A DNA stretch of 64,000 nucleotides, from contig JAHCAL010000004.1 in NCBI GenBank assembly GCA_019634925.1, positions 186,001 to 250,000 of the forward strand. Reading direction: 5' to 3'. Positions within the stretch are counted from its first letter, which is position 1. Each line of letters starts with the position of its first letter. The DNA is from Pseudomonadales bacterium. Lineage in GTDB: Bacteria > Pseudomonadota > Gammaproteobacteria > Pseudomonadales > Azotimanducaceae. Shown here one piece after another: positions 24,571-33,739 of this stretch. The notes under the pieces are model-generated. The model made no database searches. It was not told the DNA's origin and saw only the letters and a program-made list of their open reading frames with translations. Position numbers and translations under genes: made by a program.

Positions 24571-27500
24571 CGTTTCCATACGCCGTCCGGTCTTTGCGGT
24601 CATGATGATTGGCTCTCTGGTCGTTCTCGGCCTCCTTGGCTTCACCAACCTCGGCGTCGACTTATTCCCAAAGGTTGAGTTTCCCTACGTCTCGGTGGCC
24701 ACTCGGCTCGAGGGTGCGTCACCGGAAACAGTGGAAACCGAAATCACGGATATTCTGGAGGGCTACGTCAACAATATTTCGGGAATCGAGCGCCTCCGGT
24801 CCTCGAGCAGCGAAGGTCTCTCGCAGATCACGATTGAATTCAAGCTCGAGGAAAACGCTGACCTCAAGGCCCAAGAAGTTCGCGACAAGGTGGCGCTGGC
24901 GCGCTCGGAGCTGCCCCAGGAAACCGAGCCCTCCGTCGTCGAGAAAGTCGATCCTGACGCCGCGCCGATCCTGAGTGTGCTGGTATCGGGCGATGCCGAC
25001 ATCCGGTCACTCTCTGGCTTTGCGGACGACGTCGTTCGTGAGCGTTTGCAGCGCATTCAGGGGGTGGGCTCGATCAACCTGGTCGGGGACCGGGAACGAG
25101 AGATCCGTGTGTGGCTCGACGCGCAGCGCATGCGGGCCATGGCAGTGACCGCAGACGACGTCGTTCGTGCCATCGAGGCAGAACACGCCGAACTGCCTGG
25201 CGGCCGTATGGAGCTCCCATCGAGCCTCATCGAGCTTGGTGTGCGAACCGACGCGGAGGCTGAGGACACTACGGAGCTTGCCGATCTGGTCATTCGATTC
25301 AACGACAATGCGCCGCCGACCCGCCTGCGTGACGTGGCCCTCGTGGAGGATGGCCTCGAGGACGAGCGCTCTTACGCAATCCTTGACGGTCAGCGAGGAG
25401 TCGCGCTCGAGGTACGGCGCCAGAGTGGTCTGAATACTGTGGAAGTAGCGAGGCGGGTCCGGACAGCGGTCGGTGAGTTGCGCGAATCTGCGCCACAAGG
25501 TGTCAGTATCACGACCACACGTGATATCAGCCGGTTTATCGAATCCTCTGTCGCAGATGTCACCAAGGAACTGCAGATCGCCATGCTTCTGGTGGTCATG
25601 ATCACGTTCTTCTTTCTACTCAGCTGGCGCGCCACACTCATCGTGGCTACGGCTATTCCGACTTCACTGATTGCCACCTTCTTCGTATTCGATCTCGCCG
25701 GCATCACGCTGAATATTCTGACCCTGCTCGCGTTGACCGTTGCGATCGGCCTCTTGGTCGACGATGCCATCGTGGTGGTGGAAGCTATCCAGAAGGACGT
25801 GAACGAGGGTAAGCCGGCGGCCCAGGCAGCCTCGGAAGCGACCCGGCGGGTGAGTCTCGCCGTGCTCGCCGGTACGTTCGCCACTCTGGCGGTCTTCGTT
25901 CCCATCGCCTTCATGGAAGGCGTCGTGGGGCAGTTTTTCCGGGATTACGGGCTGGCCATCGTGTTCTCGGTGTCCGTGTCACTACTCGTGGCGCTGACCT
26001 TGAGTCCGATGCTTTGCTCGCGTTATCTCACTGCTCACGATCGGGACAGTTCCGGTCATGTTCTCTCCACGCTCGAACGGTTTCACGATTGGATGGCCGA
26101 GGCCTATGCGGCAGTGGTACGAGCTGCCATGCGATGGCGGTACCTGGTAATCCTTCTCGCCATCGGTTCGGTGTATCTCGGTGCGCTAATCGCAGCGCAG
26201 GTGCCCGGTGGCTTTACCTCGAAGGCAGATCGCAGCGAGTTTCAGGGCCAAGTGGATCTTCCGCCCGGCACCGCCATCGAGGAGAGCAAGTCGAGGGCGC
26301 ACGAGCTGAACCGCGCACTCAGCGCCGTGACCCACGTGCAGTCGGTATTCGTAACGGTGGGCGCGGGCGCCGCCGGCGAGCCCAGCAGGATAGATGTCTA
26401 CGGCACGCTGACACCGAAGCAAGCCCGGGATGTGGGTCAATTCGAAGTCATGGATGACGTTCGTGAAGCAGCGCACCAGGTTGTACCAAATGCCCGCACA
26501 ATCAACATTGCGGAAGTTCCTTGGGTTTCCGGGGGCGGACTCTCCACGGCCGATATCGAGCTCGTGCTGCAGAGTGCGGATCTAGACGTAACTCGCCAGT
26601 ACAGCGAACGCTTGGCGGCTGTACTTGGTTCGATGGCAGGGCTCTCGGATGTCCGCAGCGGCTTTGAGCCGGGCAGGCCAGAGCTCGTTCTGGACGTGCG
26701 AAGAGATCGCGCCGGTGATCTCGGAGTATCGGCGCGCGGAATCGCTGCAACCAGCCGTGCGCTGATCGGCGGGGTCGAGGCCGGCACCTATGAACATCTC
26801 GGGTCCCGATACGACATCAGAGTCAGGCTTCGGGACGCGGATCGCTCTGACGTCGAGCAGATCGAGCAGATGCAGGTTCGGACGGCGCGCGGACAGCTGG
26901 TGGATCTGGCCAGCGTGGTGGACCTGAAATTTCGTTCCGGTCCGGCTCGAATCGAGCGACAGGACCGCACGCGCAAGATCTCGGTGTTCGCCAATGCCGC
27001 AAGCGGCACCGCTTTGGGGGATGCGACGGCCATCGTCGAGCGTGCTTTGGCCGAGATGCCGCCACCCGACGGTGTCTCGATCGTTTTCGAGGGTCAGGTC
27101 AGGCGGATGCGGGAAACCGGCAGCGCGATTGGTATGGCGTTCTTGCTCGCGGTCATTGCGCTGTACATCGTCCTGGCCAGTCAATTCGACAGCTTCACGC
27201 AACCGCTGGTCATCATGCTTTCTGCGCCGTTGTGCTTCTCAGGCGCATTTGCCGGGTTGTACCTTACGGGGCACGAGATGAGCCTGTTTGCGCAGATTGG
27301 CTTAGTCGCATTGATGGGCATCGTCATGAAAAACGGCATTCTGCTGGTCGATCGCGCCAATCAACTGCGAGCTACTGGGTTGAATCCGGCCGAGGCGATG
27401 GCAACGGCCGGGCCAGAAAGGCTGCGGCCGGTGCTGATGACAGCCTTTGCAGCCGTGTTCGGCATGGTGCCAGTTGCCCTTTCGGGTGCCGACGGGTCAG

Positions 27501-27685
27501 AGTGGCGAAACGCCATGGGCGCGTTGATGATCGGCGGGCTGGCTTCGTCGACTCTGCTCACTCTCCTAGTCGTTCCGGCGGCGTATGTGATCGGGCCGGA
27601 TTTGAGCGCCGCCCTCCAAAGGGCACGCAAGCTTGGCGCTAACTCGAAACACTGGTTGAAAACCAGTAGCCAGACATCGACTTGA
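24557..27685 (+). CDS. RND efflux transporter (AcrB/HAE1-type)
   Basis: The inner-membrane proton-driven pump has 1,042 aa, full length. It starts MWIADVSIRRPVFAVMM with the first transmembrane helix, then the porter domain, and carries the proton-relay aspartates in GLLVDDAIVVVEAI (TM4). The second half has GIVMKNGILLVDRANQLRAT and a final helix block GLASSTLLTLLVVPAAYV. ATG 24557 overlaps the adaptor stop; the longer frame from 24506 lies inside adaptor coding sequence. Substrate unknown; co-transcribed with hydrolase, thioesterase and adaptor under the divergent MarR. Confidence 0.96.
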   Translation: MWIADVSIRRPVFAVMMIGSLVVLGLLGFTNLGVDLFPKVEFPYVSVATRLEGASPETVETEITDILEGYVNNISGIERLRSSSSEGLSQITIEFKLEENADLKAQEVRDKVALARSELPQETEPSVVEKVDPDAAPILSVLVSGDADIRSLSGFADDVVRERLQRIQGVGSINLVGDREREIRVWLDAQRMRAMAVTADDVVRAIEAEHAELPGGRMELPSSLIELGVRTDAEAEDTTELADLVIRFNDNAPPTRLRDVALVEDGLEDERSYAILDGQRGVALEVRRQSGLNTVEVARRVRTAVGELRESAPQGVSITTTRDISRFIESSVADVTKELQIAMLLVVMITFFFLLSWRATLIVATAIPTSLIATFFVFDLAGITLNILTLLALTVAIGLLVDDAIVVVEAIQKDVNEGKPAAQAASEATRRVSLAVLAGTFATLAVFVPIAFMEGVVGQFFRDYGLAIVFSVSVSLLVALTLSPMLCSRYLTAHDRDSSGHVLSTLERFHDWMAEAYAAVVRAAMRWRYLVILLAIGSVYLGALIAAQVPGGFTSKADRSEFQGQVDLPPGTAIEESKSRAHELNRALSAVTHVQSVFVTVGAGAAGEPSRIDVYGTLTPKQARDVGQFEVMDDVREAAHQVVPNARTINIAEVPWVSGGGLSTADIELVLQSADLDVTRQYSERLAAVLGSMAGLSDVRSGFEPGRPELVLDVRRDRAGDLGVSARGIAATSRALIGGVEAGTYEHLGSRYDIRVRLRDADRSDVEQIEQMQVRTARGQLVDLASVVDLKFRSGPARIERQDRTRKISVFANAASGTALGDATAIVERALAEMPPPDGVSIVFEGQVRRMRETGSAIGMAFLLAVIALYIVLASQFDSFTQPLVIMLSAPLCFSGAFAGLYLTGHEMSLFAQIGLVALMGIVMKNGILLVDRANQLRATGLNPAEAMATAGPERLRPVLMTAFAAVFGMVPVALSGADGSEWRNAMGALMIGGLASSTLLTLLVVPAAYVIGPDLSAALQRARKLGANSKHWLKTSSQTST

Positions 27686-27989
27686 GCGAAAGAGACCGTG
27701 TCGTGACCTACTGTTGCGCCACGCAGCAGTGTCTTCGTTGGAACCCTGTGGAGGTCCGGCACGCCCGAAAAAGGAAATCACATTCAATGACCGCGGGCAA
27801 AGGAGAAAGCCCCTAGAGAGCACCTCAATCGTTATATAACTTATTGATTTTGATCAGAAAATCTGGTGGAGGCGGCGACAATCACATCGCCTTATAAATC
27901 AATATGTTGCGCTGCTAAATGCCAGAAATGCCCCCATAGATACCCCAAAATCGCTTCGCCTGCCTTTTTTGGCCAGATTCCGGCAGATT
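27686..27989. other. AT-richer noncoding junction between efflux operon and ICE cargo
   Basis: This 304-base stretch has no credible gene. Bases 27830-27910 are clearly AT-richer than the surroundings. It contains the tmRNA-like 14-mer at 27864-27877 described separately. I see only a weak imperfect hairpin after the RND stop (CTGTTGCG / CGCAGCAG near 27709-27727) without a T-run. Confidence 0.5.
27864..27877 (-). repeat. Possible ICE attachment site (tmRNA 3'-end-like sequence)
   Basis: On the minus strand this reads CGCCGCCTCCACCA, which from memory equals the 3' end of tmRNA genes in several gammaproteobacteria, CCA tail included. The rest of the tmRNA is not present, as expected for the short att copy left when an element integrates into the 3' end of that gene. 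It lies exactly at the change from chromosomal efflux genes to ICE cargo. The second copy and the integrase that would confirm it lie outside the window. Confidence 0.35.
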
Positions 27990-29336
27990 TTAACGCTCTT
28001 CAGGCGCTCGCCACGCGTCGAATCGCTCCAGCGCATCAGTGCTGCCGATCAGCGCGCGCGCCCGTCGAAGCCGCTCTATTGTGCGCTCGCGTTCCTCGTC
28101 AGGTAAATCCTGCGCACGGTGTTCGGCGTCGGCGAAAAACGCCTCGAGTCGCTTTGCCGCCGCCCAGGCATCGATCATCTGGAGCAGTTCCTCTTTGCTG
28201 TCCTTCAGTGCCTTCGCGGCCCGCCGCGCCTCCTCTTCGCGGCGCCACTGCTCGCGCTGAGCCTCCCAACGCTGGCGTTCGATCTCCGCCTGGCGCTCTC
28301 CCTCCTCGGCGAGTCGCGCGATTTCGACCGTGGCCTTCTCCAGCTCGCGGACAATAGCCGGGATCGGGCCCGAAAGGTCCCGGGACGGTGTCTCTCGCCA
28401 CTGCTGGGTCCATTTTGCCCGTGGGTACGGCGAGTACGCCTGAAGGCACAGGCGCCCGGTCGGGAAGTCGTGGGTGCTTGTCCAGCCATAGTCCTGCGCG
28501 TACCGGCCGCGTCGCTTGGGCACGTAGTCGGTCAGCCGAACGTACTCGCCGTTTATGTATCGGGCCTCAGCTTCCTCGGACATCACGATGACGGTGAGGC
28601 CGATCGCCACGGTTCCGATGTAGACCACGGTGCAGCGCATCGGTGACCACAGATCGTTATGGTGATGGCCTTTCCCGGGATTCTCCCGCTCATCGACGTC
28701 CGGGCGATGAAATTGCTCGGCGTTGGGTGCGATGACCACGCGATGGTCCCTGGCCTCCAGGGCGAGGAAGAGTTCGTTCGCGAAGGCGATGGCCTTGTCC
28801 AACCCTGTCTGGGTGACCACAAGGTCGACGAGCAGCATTTTTGCTGGCTTGAGGTATTTGCCCTGCCGGGAGAGACGGCCGGCCTCGAACAGCGGTTTGG
28901 CTCCGCTGATCAGTGGATGCCGATCCGGAAGCTGCCGCCGTACCGTGCGCTTCCGCCGAGGCCGCTGGTCGGGAGGCTTCGGTAGGGAATGGGCTCGCTT
29001 CGGCAGTGCTCCGTCGCGCGTCCACTCGAGCGGGTCGCCCGGACGCGGTTCGGGGAGCGGCGGCTGCTTCGGCGCTTTGCCGACCGCCAGCTTCGCCCAA
29101 TAGCCGCGCTCAGGCCGCGGTACGTTGAGCAGCGTGGAGACGCGGGCCATGTAGATCGACGAGACGCCGAACTGGGCTGCCACCCGGAGCATGGGCTCGG
29201 ACCAGATCATCCCGTACAGTGCTTCTCGACTGACCGGGCCGTCGTCGGTTGCATCCGGCCGAGACGGTACCTGCGTTGTGTCTTGTTCCTCTGTCACGAT
29301 GCTCGATCGACCCCACATCTGCCCGCCGGCGTTCAT
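27990..29336 (-). CDS. Hypothetical protein with N-terminal helix-turn-helix-like region and C-terminal coiled coil
   Basis: I do not recognise a named family for this 448-aa protein. Residues about 35-90 (VSREALYGMIWSEPMLRVAA then FGVSSIYMARVSTLLNVPRP) look like a helix-turn-helix-type start seen in many accessory-region hypotheticals. A basic proline-rich linker (about 90-135) follows, then a mixed middle domain, and from about 325 on a long charged Glu/Arg/Ala-rich helix likely to form a coiled coil. ATG 29336 is used because the longer frame runs into the abiE operator. It is divergent from abiEi next to the putative ICE end: probable defence or regulatory cargo. Confidence 0.7.
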   Translation of the reverse strand: MNAGGQMWGRSSIVTEEQDTTQVPSRPDATDDGPVSREALYGMIWSEPMLRVAAQFGVSSIYMARVSTLLNVPRPERGYWAKLAVGKAPKQPPLPEPRPGDPLEWTRDGALPKRAHSLPKPPDQRPRRKRTVRRQLPDRHPLISGAKPLFEAGRLSRQGKYLKPAKMLLVDLVVTQTGLDKAIAFANELFLALEARDHRVVIAPNAEQFHRPDVDERENPGKGHHHNDLWSPMRCTVVYIGTVAIGLTVIVMSEEAEARYINGEYVRLTDYVPKRRGRYAQDYGWTSTHDFPTGRLCLQAYSPYPRAKWTQQWRETPSRDLSGPIPAIVRELEKATVEIARLAEEGERQAEIERQRWEAQREQWRREEEARRAAKALKDSKEELLQMIDAWAAAKRLEAFFADAEHRAQDLPDEERERTIERLRRARALIGSTDALERFDAWRAPEER

Positions 29337-29361
29337 GAAGGTGGTGCGCCGCGTGGATAAA

Positions 29362-29410
29362 TGATACAAATCCTCGGTACATAGGGTCTACACGTCGAGC
29401 ATTTGTATCA
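29362..29410. promoter_or_regulatory. abiE operator: AbiEi operator candidate: 10-bp perfect inverted repeat
   Basis: TGATACAAAT (29362-29371) and ATTTGTATCA (29401-29410) are perfect reverse complements, separated by 29 bases; the right arm ends immediately before the abiEi ATG (29411). AbiEi antitoxins are known to repress their own promoter by binding inverted repeats. The left arm also lies close to the start of the divergent gene (29336), so both directions may be controlled. Confidence 0.7.
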
Positions 29411-30028
29411 ATGGCAAAGCCCCGATCGCAGCGTGAGCTCGCCCAAACCCTGCTGAAGAAGCAGGGAATCATGCGCCTGCTCGAGCTGCGCGAAGCCGGC
29501 GTGACCGCGGCGACCATGAGTCGCATGGAGCGGGCCGGCGAAGTGATCCGCCTGTCGCGGGGCGTCTATCAGCTGCCGGATGCAGACCTAGATCCCAATC
29601 ACAGCCTGGCGGAGGCCGCGAAGCGGGTGCCCAAGGGCGTCGTATGTCTCGTATCGGCGCTGGCGTTCCACGGCCTGACCGACCAGCTACCTCCGAAAGT
29701 CTGGATGGCGATCGGACCCAAGGACTGGGCGCCGCAGCGTAGCGGACCGGGTATTCGCATTGTGCGGTTCACAGACAGTCTGCTGAGGGACGCCATCGAG
29801 ACGCATGTGATCGAAGGCGTGTCAGTGAAAGGCTTCGGCGTGGCCAAGACGGTGGCGGATTGCTTCCGACATCGCGGCAAAGTGGGCCTGTCCGTCGCGA
29901 TCGAGGGGCTCCAAGAGGCGCTGAGGCAACGTAAGGCGACTCCCGCGGAAATCGCTCGTCAAGCCGAGAAGGGCGGGGTGTCCACAGTCGTGCGGCCGTA
30001 TCTCGAGGCACTGACCGCCAATGCCTAG
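29411..30028 (+). CDS. abiEi: Type IV toxin-antitoxin AbiEi antitoxin/repressor
   Basis: A 205-aa AbiEi-family protein. The N-terminal winged helix (IMRLLELREAGVTAATMSRM, then VIRLSRGVYQLPD) is the AbiEi_4 type. The C-terminal antitoxin domain includes VSALAFHGLTDQLPPKVW and VKGFGVAKTVADCFRHRGKV. It neutralises AbiEii and represses the operon. ATG 29411 directly follows an inverted-repeat arm. Its stop overlaps abiEii by 8 bases. Confidence 0.92.
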   Translation: MAKPRSQRELAQTLLKKQGIMRLLELREAGVTAATMSRMERAGEVIRLSRGVYQLPDADLDPNHSLAEAAKRVPKGVVCLVSALAFHGLTDQLPPKVWMAIGPKDWAPQRSGPGIRIVRFTDSLLRDAIETHVIEGVSVKGFGVAKTVADCFRHRGKVGLSVAIEGLQEALRQRKATPAEIARQAEKGGVSTVVRPYLEALTANA

Positions 30029-30926
30029 GGAGATCAGAAACGTCGGCGCCTCCGTTCGGGCGCGTCTGCAGAACCTCTCCCGAGAAACGGGGCAGAGTTT
30101 CGAGCTGATACTCACCCGGTTTGCGTTGGAACGCCTGCTTTACCGTCTCAGCACGTCGGCATTCTCAGACCGATTTGTGCTCAAGGGCGCAATGCTGTTG
30201 ACGAGCTGGTTTTCGGATCCACACCGGGCTACTCGTGATGTTGACCTGCTGGGGTTCGGCGATCCAAGCCCAGAGGCGATGGTCGCAGCGTTCAAGGAGA
30301 TTCTTGCGATAAAAGTCGAGGATGGCGTCGATTTCGATTCGGACGCGGTGCGTGTCGATCAGATCCGGGAAGAGCTCGAGTACGGCGGACTGCGGCTGCG
30401 CACGACCGCGTCGATCAGTGGTGCCCGTATTGCCGTGACAGTTGACGTTGCATTCGGAGACGCGTTGGAGCCGGGTGCCGAGGTCATCGACTACCCGAGC
30501 CTGCTGGACTTTCCGGCACCTCGCCTGCGCGCGTACGCTAAGGAAACGGTGATCGCCGAGAAGTTCCAGGCCATGGTGGCGCTGGGGCGCGCGAACAGCC
30601 GGATGAAGGACTTCTATGACGTTTGGCTTCTCAGCCAGTCGTTTCCTTTCGACGACAACCGGCTGGCCCGAGCAATCGCCGCAACCTTTGAACGGCGCGA
30701 GACAACGATACCGGAGACGCTCCCCGATGCTCTGACCCCAGCGTTCGCTGACGATGATCAAAAGAAAAGTCAGTGGAACGCTTTTCTCGAAAACGTGGCG
30801 CTCGAACCCGGCAGCCTCGCCGATGTGACGACGAAGATTGCTGAATTCATCAAGCCTCATACGCTGTCGGCAGCGAGGCTGGAACGGGAAGATGAGATCC
30901 GTGGTCATCCCGACCGTAGAGATTGA
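30021..30926 (+). CDS. abiEii: AbiEii nucleotidyltransferase toxin
   Basis: This 301-aa protein belongs to the AbiEii/MenT-like nucleotidyltransferase toxins. The catalytic region reads RFVLKGAMLLTSWFSDPHRA then TRDVDLLGFGDP, supplying the paired aspartates; the conserved lysine region is in KETVIAEKFQAMVALGRANS and the DFYDVWLL motif follows. It abolishes growth on phage infection when AbiEi fails to neutralise it. Full length. It is followed after only 3 bases by qatA, so the two defence systems share a transcript. Confidence 0.92.
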   Translation: MPREIRNVGASVRARLQNLSRETGQSFELILTRFALERLLYRLSTSAFSDRFVLKGAMLLTSWFSDPHRATRDVDLLGFGDPSPEAMVAAFKEILAIKVEDGVDFDSDAVRVDQIREELEYGGLRLRTTASISGARIAVTVDVAFGDALEPGAEVIDYPSLLDFPAPRLRAYAKETVIAEKFQAMVALGRANSRMKDFYDVWLLSQSFPFDDNRLARAIAATFERRETTIPETLPDALTPAFADDDQKKSQWNAFLENVALEPGSLADVTTKIAEFIKPHTLSAARLEREDEIRGHPDRRD

Positions 30927-30929
30927 AAA

Positions 30930-32867
30930 ATGATTGTCGCAGACAATGAAACCTCCGTTGATCTTCTCTACTACGAAGCCATCGCGCGCACCGTGGTGCG
31001 CCTAATCAGCGAGAAGTCTGATGAACCGCTAACCGTCGGTGTGCACGGCGACTGGGGTGCCGGGAAGTCCAGCGTGCTCATGATGGTGCAGGAGGTATTC
31101 GACAAGGACGATCGAGTTCTCTGCGTCCGATTTAATGGCTGGTTGTTCCAGGGCTACGAGGATGCGAAGGCGGTCCTTATAGAGACTATTGTCGACGAGC
31201 TACTCAACAGCCGATCAGCATCCACTAGAGTGGTCGAGCAGGCGAAGAAGGTCTTACGTCGTGTCGACTGGATGAAGGCAGCACGGAAGCTGAGTGGATT
31301 TGCGATCTCCGCAGCCACAGGTATTCCGCATCCAGAGACGCTGAAAGATCTGTATGACATTGCGTCGCGACTAGTCGGAAAATCCGCCGAAGAGATCACC
31401 GCAACTGACCTGAATTCGGTTGTGGATCAAGCAGGCCAGTATCTAAAGGATGTGGAGCCTGACACTGCACCGGAGCAGATGCACGCTTTCCGCGAGGAGT
31501 TCGAGGAGCTGTTGCGTCAGGCAGATATCGATCGACTTGTGGTCTTGGTCGACGATCTTGACCGCTGCTTGCCCGAGACGGCTATAGAGACGCTCGAGGC
31601 AATTCGTCTGTTCCTCTTCGTGCCCAAAGCTGCATTTGTGATCGCAGCAGACGAGGGCATGATCGAATACGCGGTCCGGCAGCATTTTCCAGACCTTCCA
31701 GTTGCTACTGGGCCAGCGACTTACGCCCGTAACTATCTTGAAAAGCTGATTCAGGTGCCATTCCGGCTGCCCTCACTCGGCTATGCTGAGACGCGCATCT
31801 ACATCACGCTGCTGCTAGTGCTGAATGAGGCCGGGGAAAACTCGGATGAATTCGTAAAGCTGGTTGAGCTCGCGCGGCAAGTGCTGCAGCGACCATGGAA
31901 GGGACCAGGGCTCGATCGGAATGGCGTGGGAGAGGTCCTTGGATCTGTACCGGAATCCGTTGAGCGCGCGCTGGATCTTGCCCACCGGATCGCACCCATT
32001 CTCACTGATGGTGCGCGCGGCAATCCTCGACAGGTAAAGCGCTTCATCAACACCATGGCTCTTCGTCGTGCCATCGCCGAGGAGAGAGGGTTCGGCGATG
32101 ACCTCAACACGACCGTGCTCGCAAAACTTATGCTAGCAGAGCGTTTTGCGCCCGACGTCTATGACGTGATCGCAAGAGGGGCAGCCGGAACGGGTGCTTC
32201 TGAAGAGCTAGCGACGCTGGAAAACATTGTCCGCAGTGGCGAAGCGGGAGCAAGGAAGTCGAAAACTAGCAAGGCCGAGAAGTCTGGCGAGGAGGAAGCT
32301 GCGGCACCGTCGCTTCCGGACTGGCCGAGCCTTGAATGGGCCAAACAGTGGGCAAAGATCGACCCCCCACTGGCTGAGTACGATCTAAGACCGTACCTTT
32401 TCGTGACCCGCGACCGGCGGAATGTCTTCGGCTCGGTCACCTCGCTCGGCGAGCTGGACGAACTTCTGGTTAAGTTGACTGGCCCACCCCTGCAGGTGCG
32501 GCAAGCGACTGCCGAGGTCGCGCGTCTGCCGTCGACCGAAGCCGAGCAACTCTTCGACGCGTTGCGCGGGAAGGTAACGGTGGTTGAGGATCTGTACGAG
32601 CAACCGCCCGGCGCGCAAGGGCTGTCGGTCATTTGTCAGCACCATAGCTTTCTCCAGCCCTCGTTAGTTGCACTCCTCAGAGCCCTGCCCGCGTCGAAGC
32701 TTGGCCCTTGGGCAGTCAGCGGTTGGGCGGGCGCTCTAACGTCCGACGGCGCGAAGGCGGAGTTTGAGGCTCTAGTCGCGGAGTGGGCAGCGCAGCAGGA
32801 AAACAAGCCGCTCCAGGCTGCAGCGAAAGCCGTCGCGCAACTTGGTAAGCGTCGAGGGCGAAGCTGA
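30930..32867 (+). CDS. qatA: QatA, KAP-family P-loop NTPase of the Qat defence system
   Basis: A 645-aa KAP P-loop NTPase. Walker A is GVHGDWGAGKSSVL; Walker B is VVLVDDLDRCLPETAIETLE. The KAP-typical RNPRQVKRFINTMALRRAI helix follows. The C-terminal third is less conserved and charged. ATPases of this kind are the first gene of qatABCD anti-phage systems, and the next three genes match B, C and D in order. It starts 3 bases after abiEii and shares TGATG with qatB. Confidence 0.92.
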   Translation: MIVADNETSVDLLYYEAIARTVVRLISEKSDEPLTVGVHGDWGAGKSSVLMMVQEVFDKDDRVLCVRFNGWLFQGYEDAKAVLIETIVDELLNSRSASTRVVEQAKKVLRRVDWMKAARKLSGFAISAATGIPHPETLKDLYDIASRLVGKSAEEITATDLNSVVDQAGQYLKDVEPDTAPEQMHAFREEFEELLRQADIDRLVVLVDDLDRCLPETAIETLEAIRLFLFVPKAAFVIAADEGMIEYAVRQHFPDLPVATGPATYARNYLEKLIQVPFRLPSLGYAETRIYITLLLVLNEAGENSDEFVKLVELARQVLQRPWKGPGLDRNGVGEVLGSVPESVERALDLAHRIAPILTDGARGNPRQVKRFINTMALRRAIAEERGFGDDLNTTVLAKLMLAERFAPDVYDVIARGAAGTGASEELATLENIVRSGEAGARKSKTSKAEKSGEEEAAAPSLPDWPSLEWAKQWAKIDPPLAEYDLRPYLFVTRDRRNVFGSVTSLGELDELLVKLTGPPLQVRQATAEVARLPSTEAEQLFDALRGKVTVVEDLYEQPPGAQGLSVICQHHSFLQPSLVALLRALPASKLGPWAVSGWAGALTSDGAKAEFEALVAEWAAQQENKPLQAAAKAVAQLGKRRGRS

Positions 32868-33739
32868 TGGGTACGTCCGGAAGCTTTGGCGGATCGAAAA
32901 CTGGCCTTGTGCCCAGTTGGGTCGATGACCCGCCGGCGGCCCCAGCAGCGGCCCCTGCGGATGGTGCGTCGGCACCTCAGCCCGGCAGTGGCGACGGAGT
33001 CGACGGCGACGACGCCAACACTCCTGTATCTCCGAGCGCCTATCCACCATTGCAGCCCGCGCCACCCACATCGGGGCTCGGAGCCGCACGCGGAAACATA
33101 ACGCGGGGCGCGCGCAGTTCGGATAGTCGAGCCATTCGCCGCGGTGCCGGGCGCTATGTGGCCGCGAGTGGGGGCGGCCATCGTGCGGCTCGGCGAATGT
33201 CTAGTTCACGGGCGGCGGCCGGCGGCATCGCTGGCCTCGCGCATGCCTTCGCTGCTCTGGGCCCCGTGGAGGCCTTGCGGACGTTCAAACTGGAGAGCCT
33301 TGCGGGGTCGCCAGCAACTGATGTGTTCGTTGCTTTAACGGATGCGCTATGTCCGCCTGGCGGAACTATCGACGAGGCGATTGCGCGCGATGCGATGCTC
33401 GAGACGGTCGCCGCACTGGCAGCAGAAGGGGTAGGCAATTTCGATGAGCTCACGTCCGACGATCTGCAAGAGTTCTTCATCAGTGTCGTCAGCCGCTCGA
33501 TCGAAGGGAAGATACTGAACGAGGTTGGTACGAACAGCATTCGACTTCCTCCAGATCTGGCGGCCGTAGAACGGGCGCAGCGCATGCTCCACGATTTTGT
33601 AGACGGTTGTGTACGTGACCGCTTCGCCGAACTTGGTTCGAGCCTGGCCGAAATATCCGGCGAGGAGATTGATGAATTCGTGAATGATCTGTACGCCGCA
33701 ACGTTCGACCTAATGCAGACCTTGGGCGAGACGCCATGA
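32867..33739 (+). CDS. qatB: QatB, Qat defence system protein of unknown fold
   Basis: A 290-aa protein identified mainly by position between qatA and qatC. Its N-terminus (MGTSGSFGGSKTGLVPSWV) is glycine/serine-rich and would expose Gly2 after Met removal. A proline/alanine-rich low-complexity stretch covers about 22-80, and a helical acidic C-terminal half ends with ISGEEIDEFVNDLYAATFDL. Work on QueC-like proteins in defence systems, as I recall it, shows nucleobase attachment to a protein N-terminal glycine, making this N-terminus notable. ATG overlaps the qatA stop; its stop overlaps qatC. Confidence 0.88.
   Translation: MGTSGSFGGSKTGLVPSWVDDPPAAPAAAPADGASAPQPGSGDGVDGDDANTPVSPSAYPPLQPAPPTSGLGAARGNITRGARSSDSRAIRRGAGRYVAASGGGHRAARRMSSSRAAAGGIAGLAHAFAALGPVEALRTFKLESLAGSPATDVFVALTDALCPPGGTIDEAIARDAMLETVAALAAEGVGNFDELTSDDLQEFFISVVSRSIEGKILNEVGTNSIRLPPDLAAVERAQRMLHDFVDGCVRDRFAELGSSLAEISGEEIDEFVNDLYAATFDLMQTLGETP

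Noticed and set aside
27686..27760. Terminator after the RND pump
   Set aside because: Only an imperfect hairpin without T-run is present.
27986..29360. Several plus-strand frames opposite the hypothetical cargo gene
   Set aside because: Arg/Ser-rich low-complexity shadows; the minus-strand frame is longer and has coherent domains.
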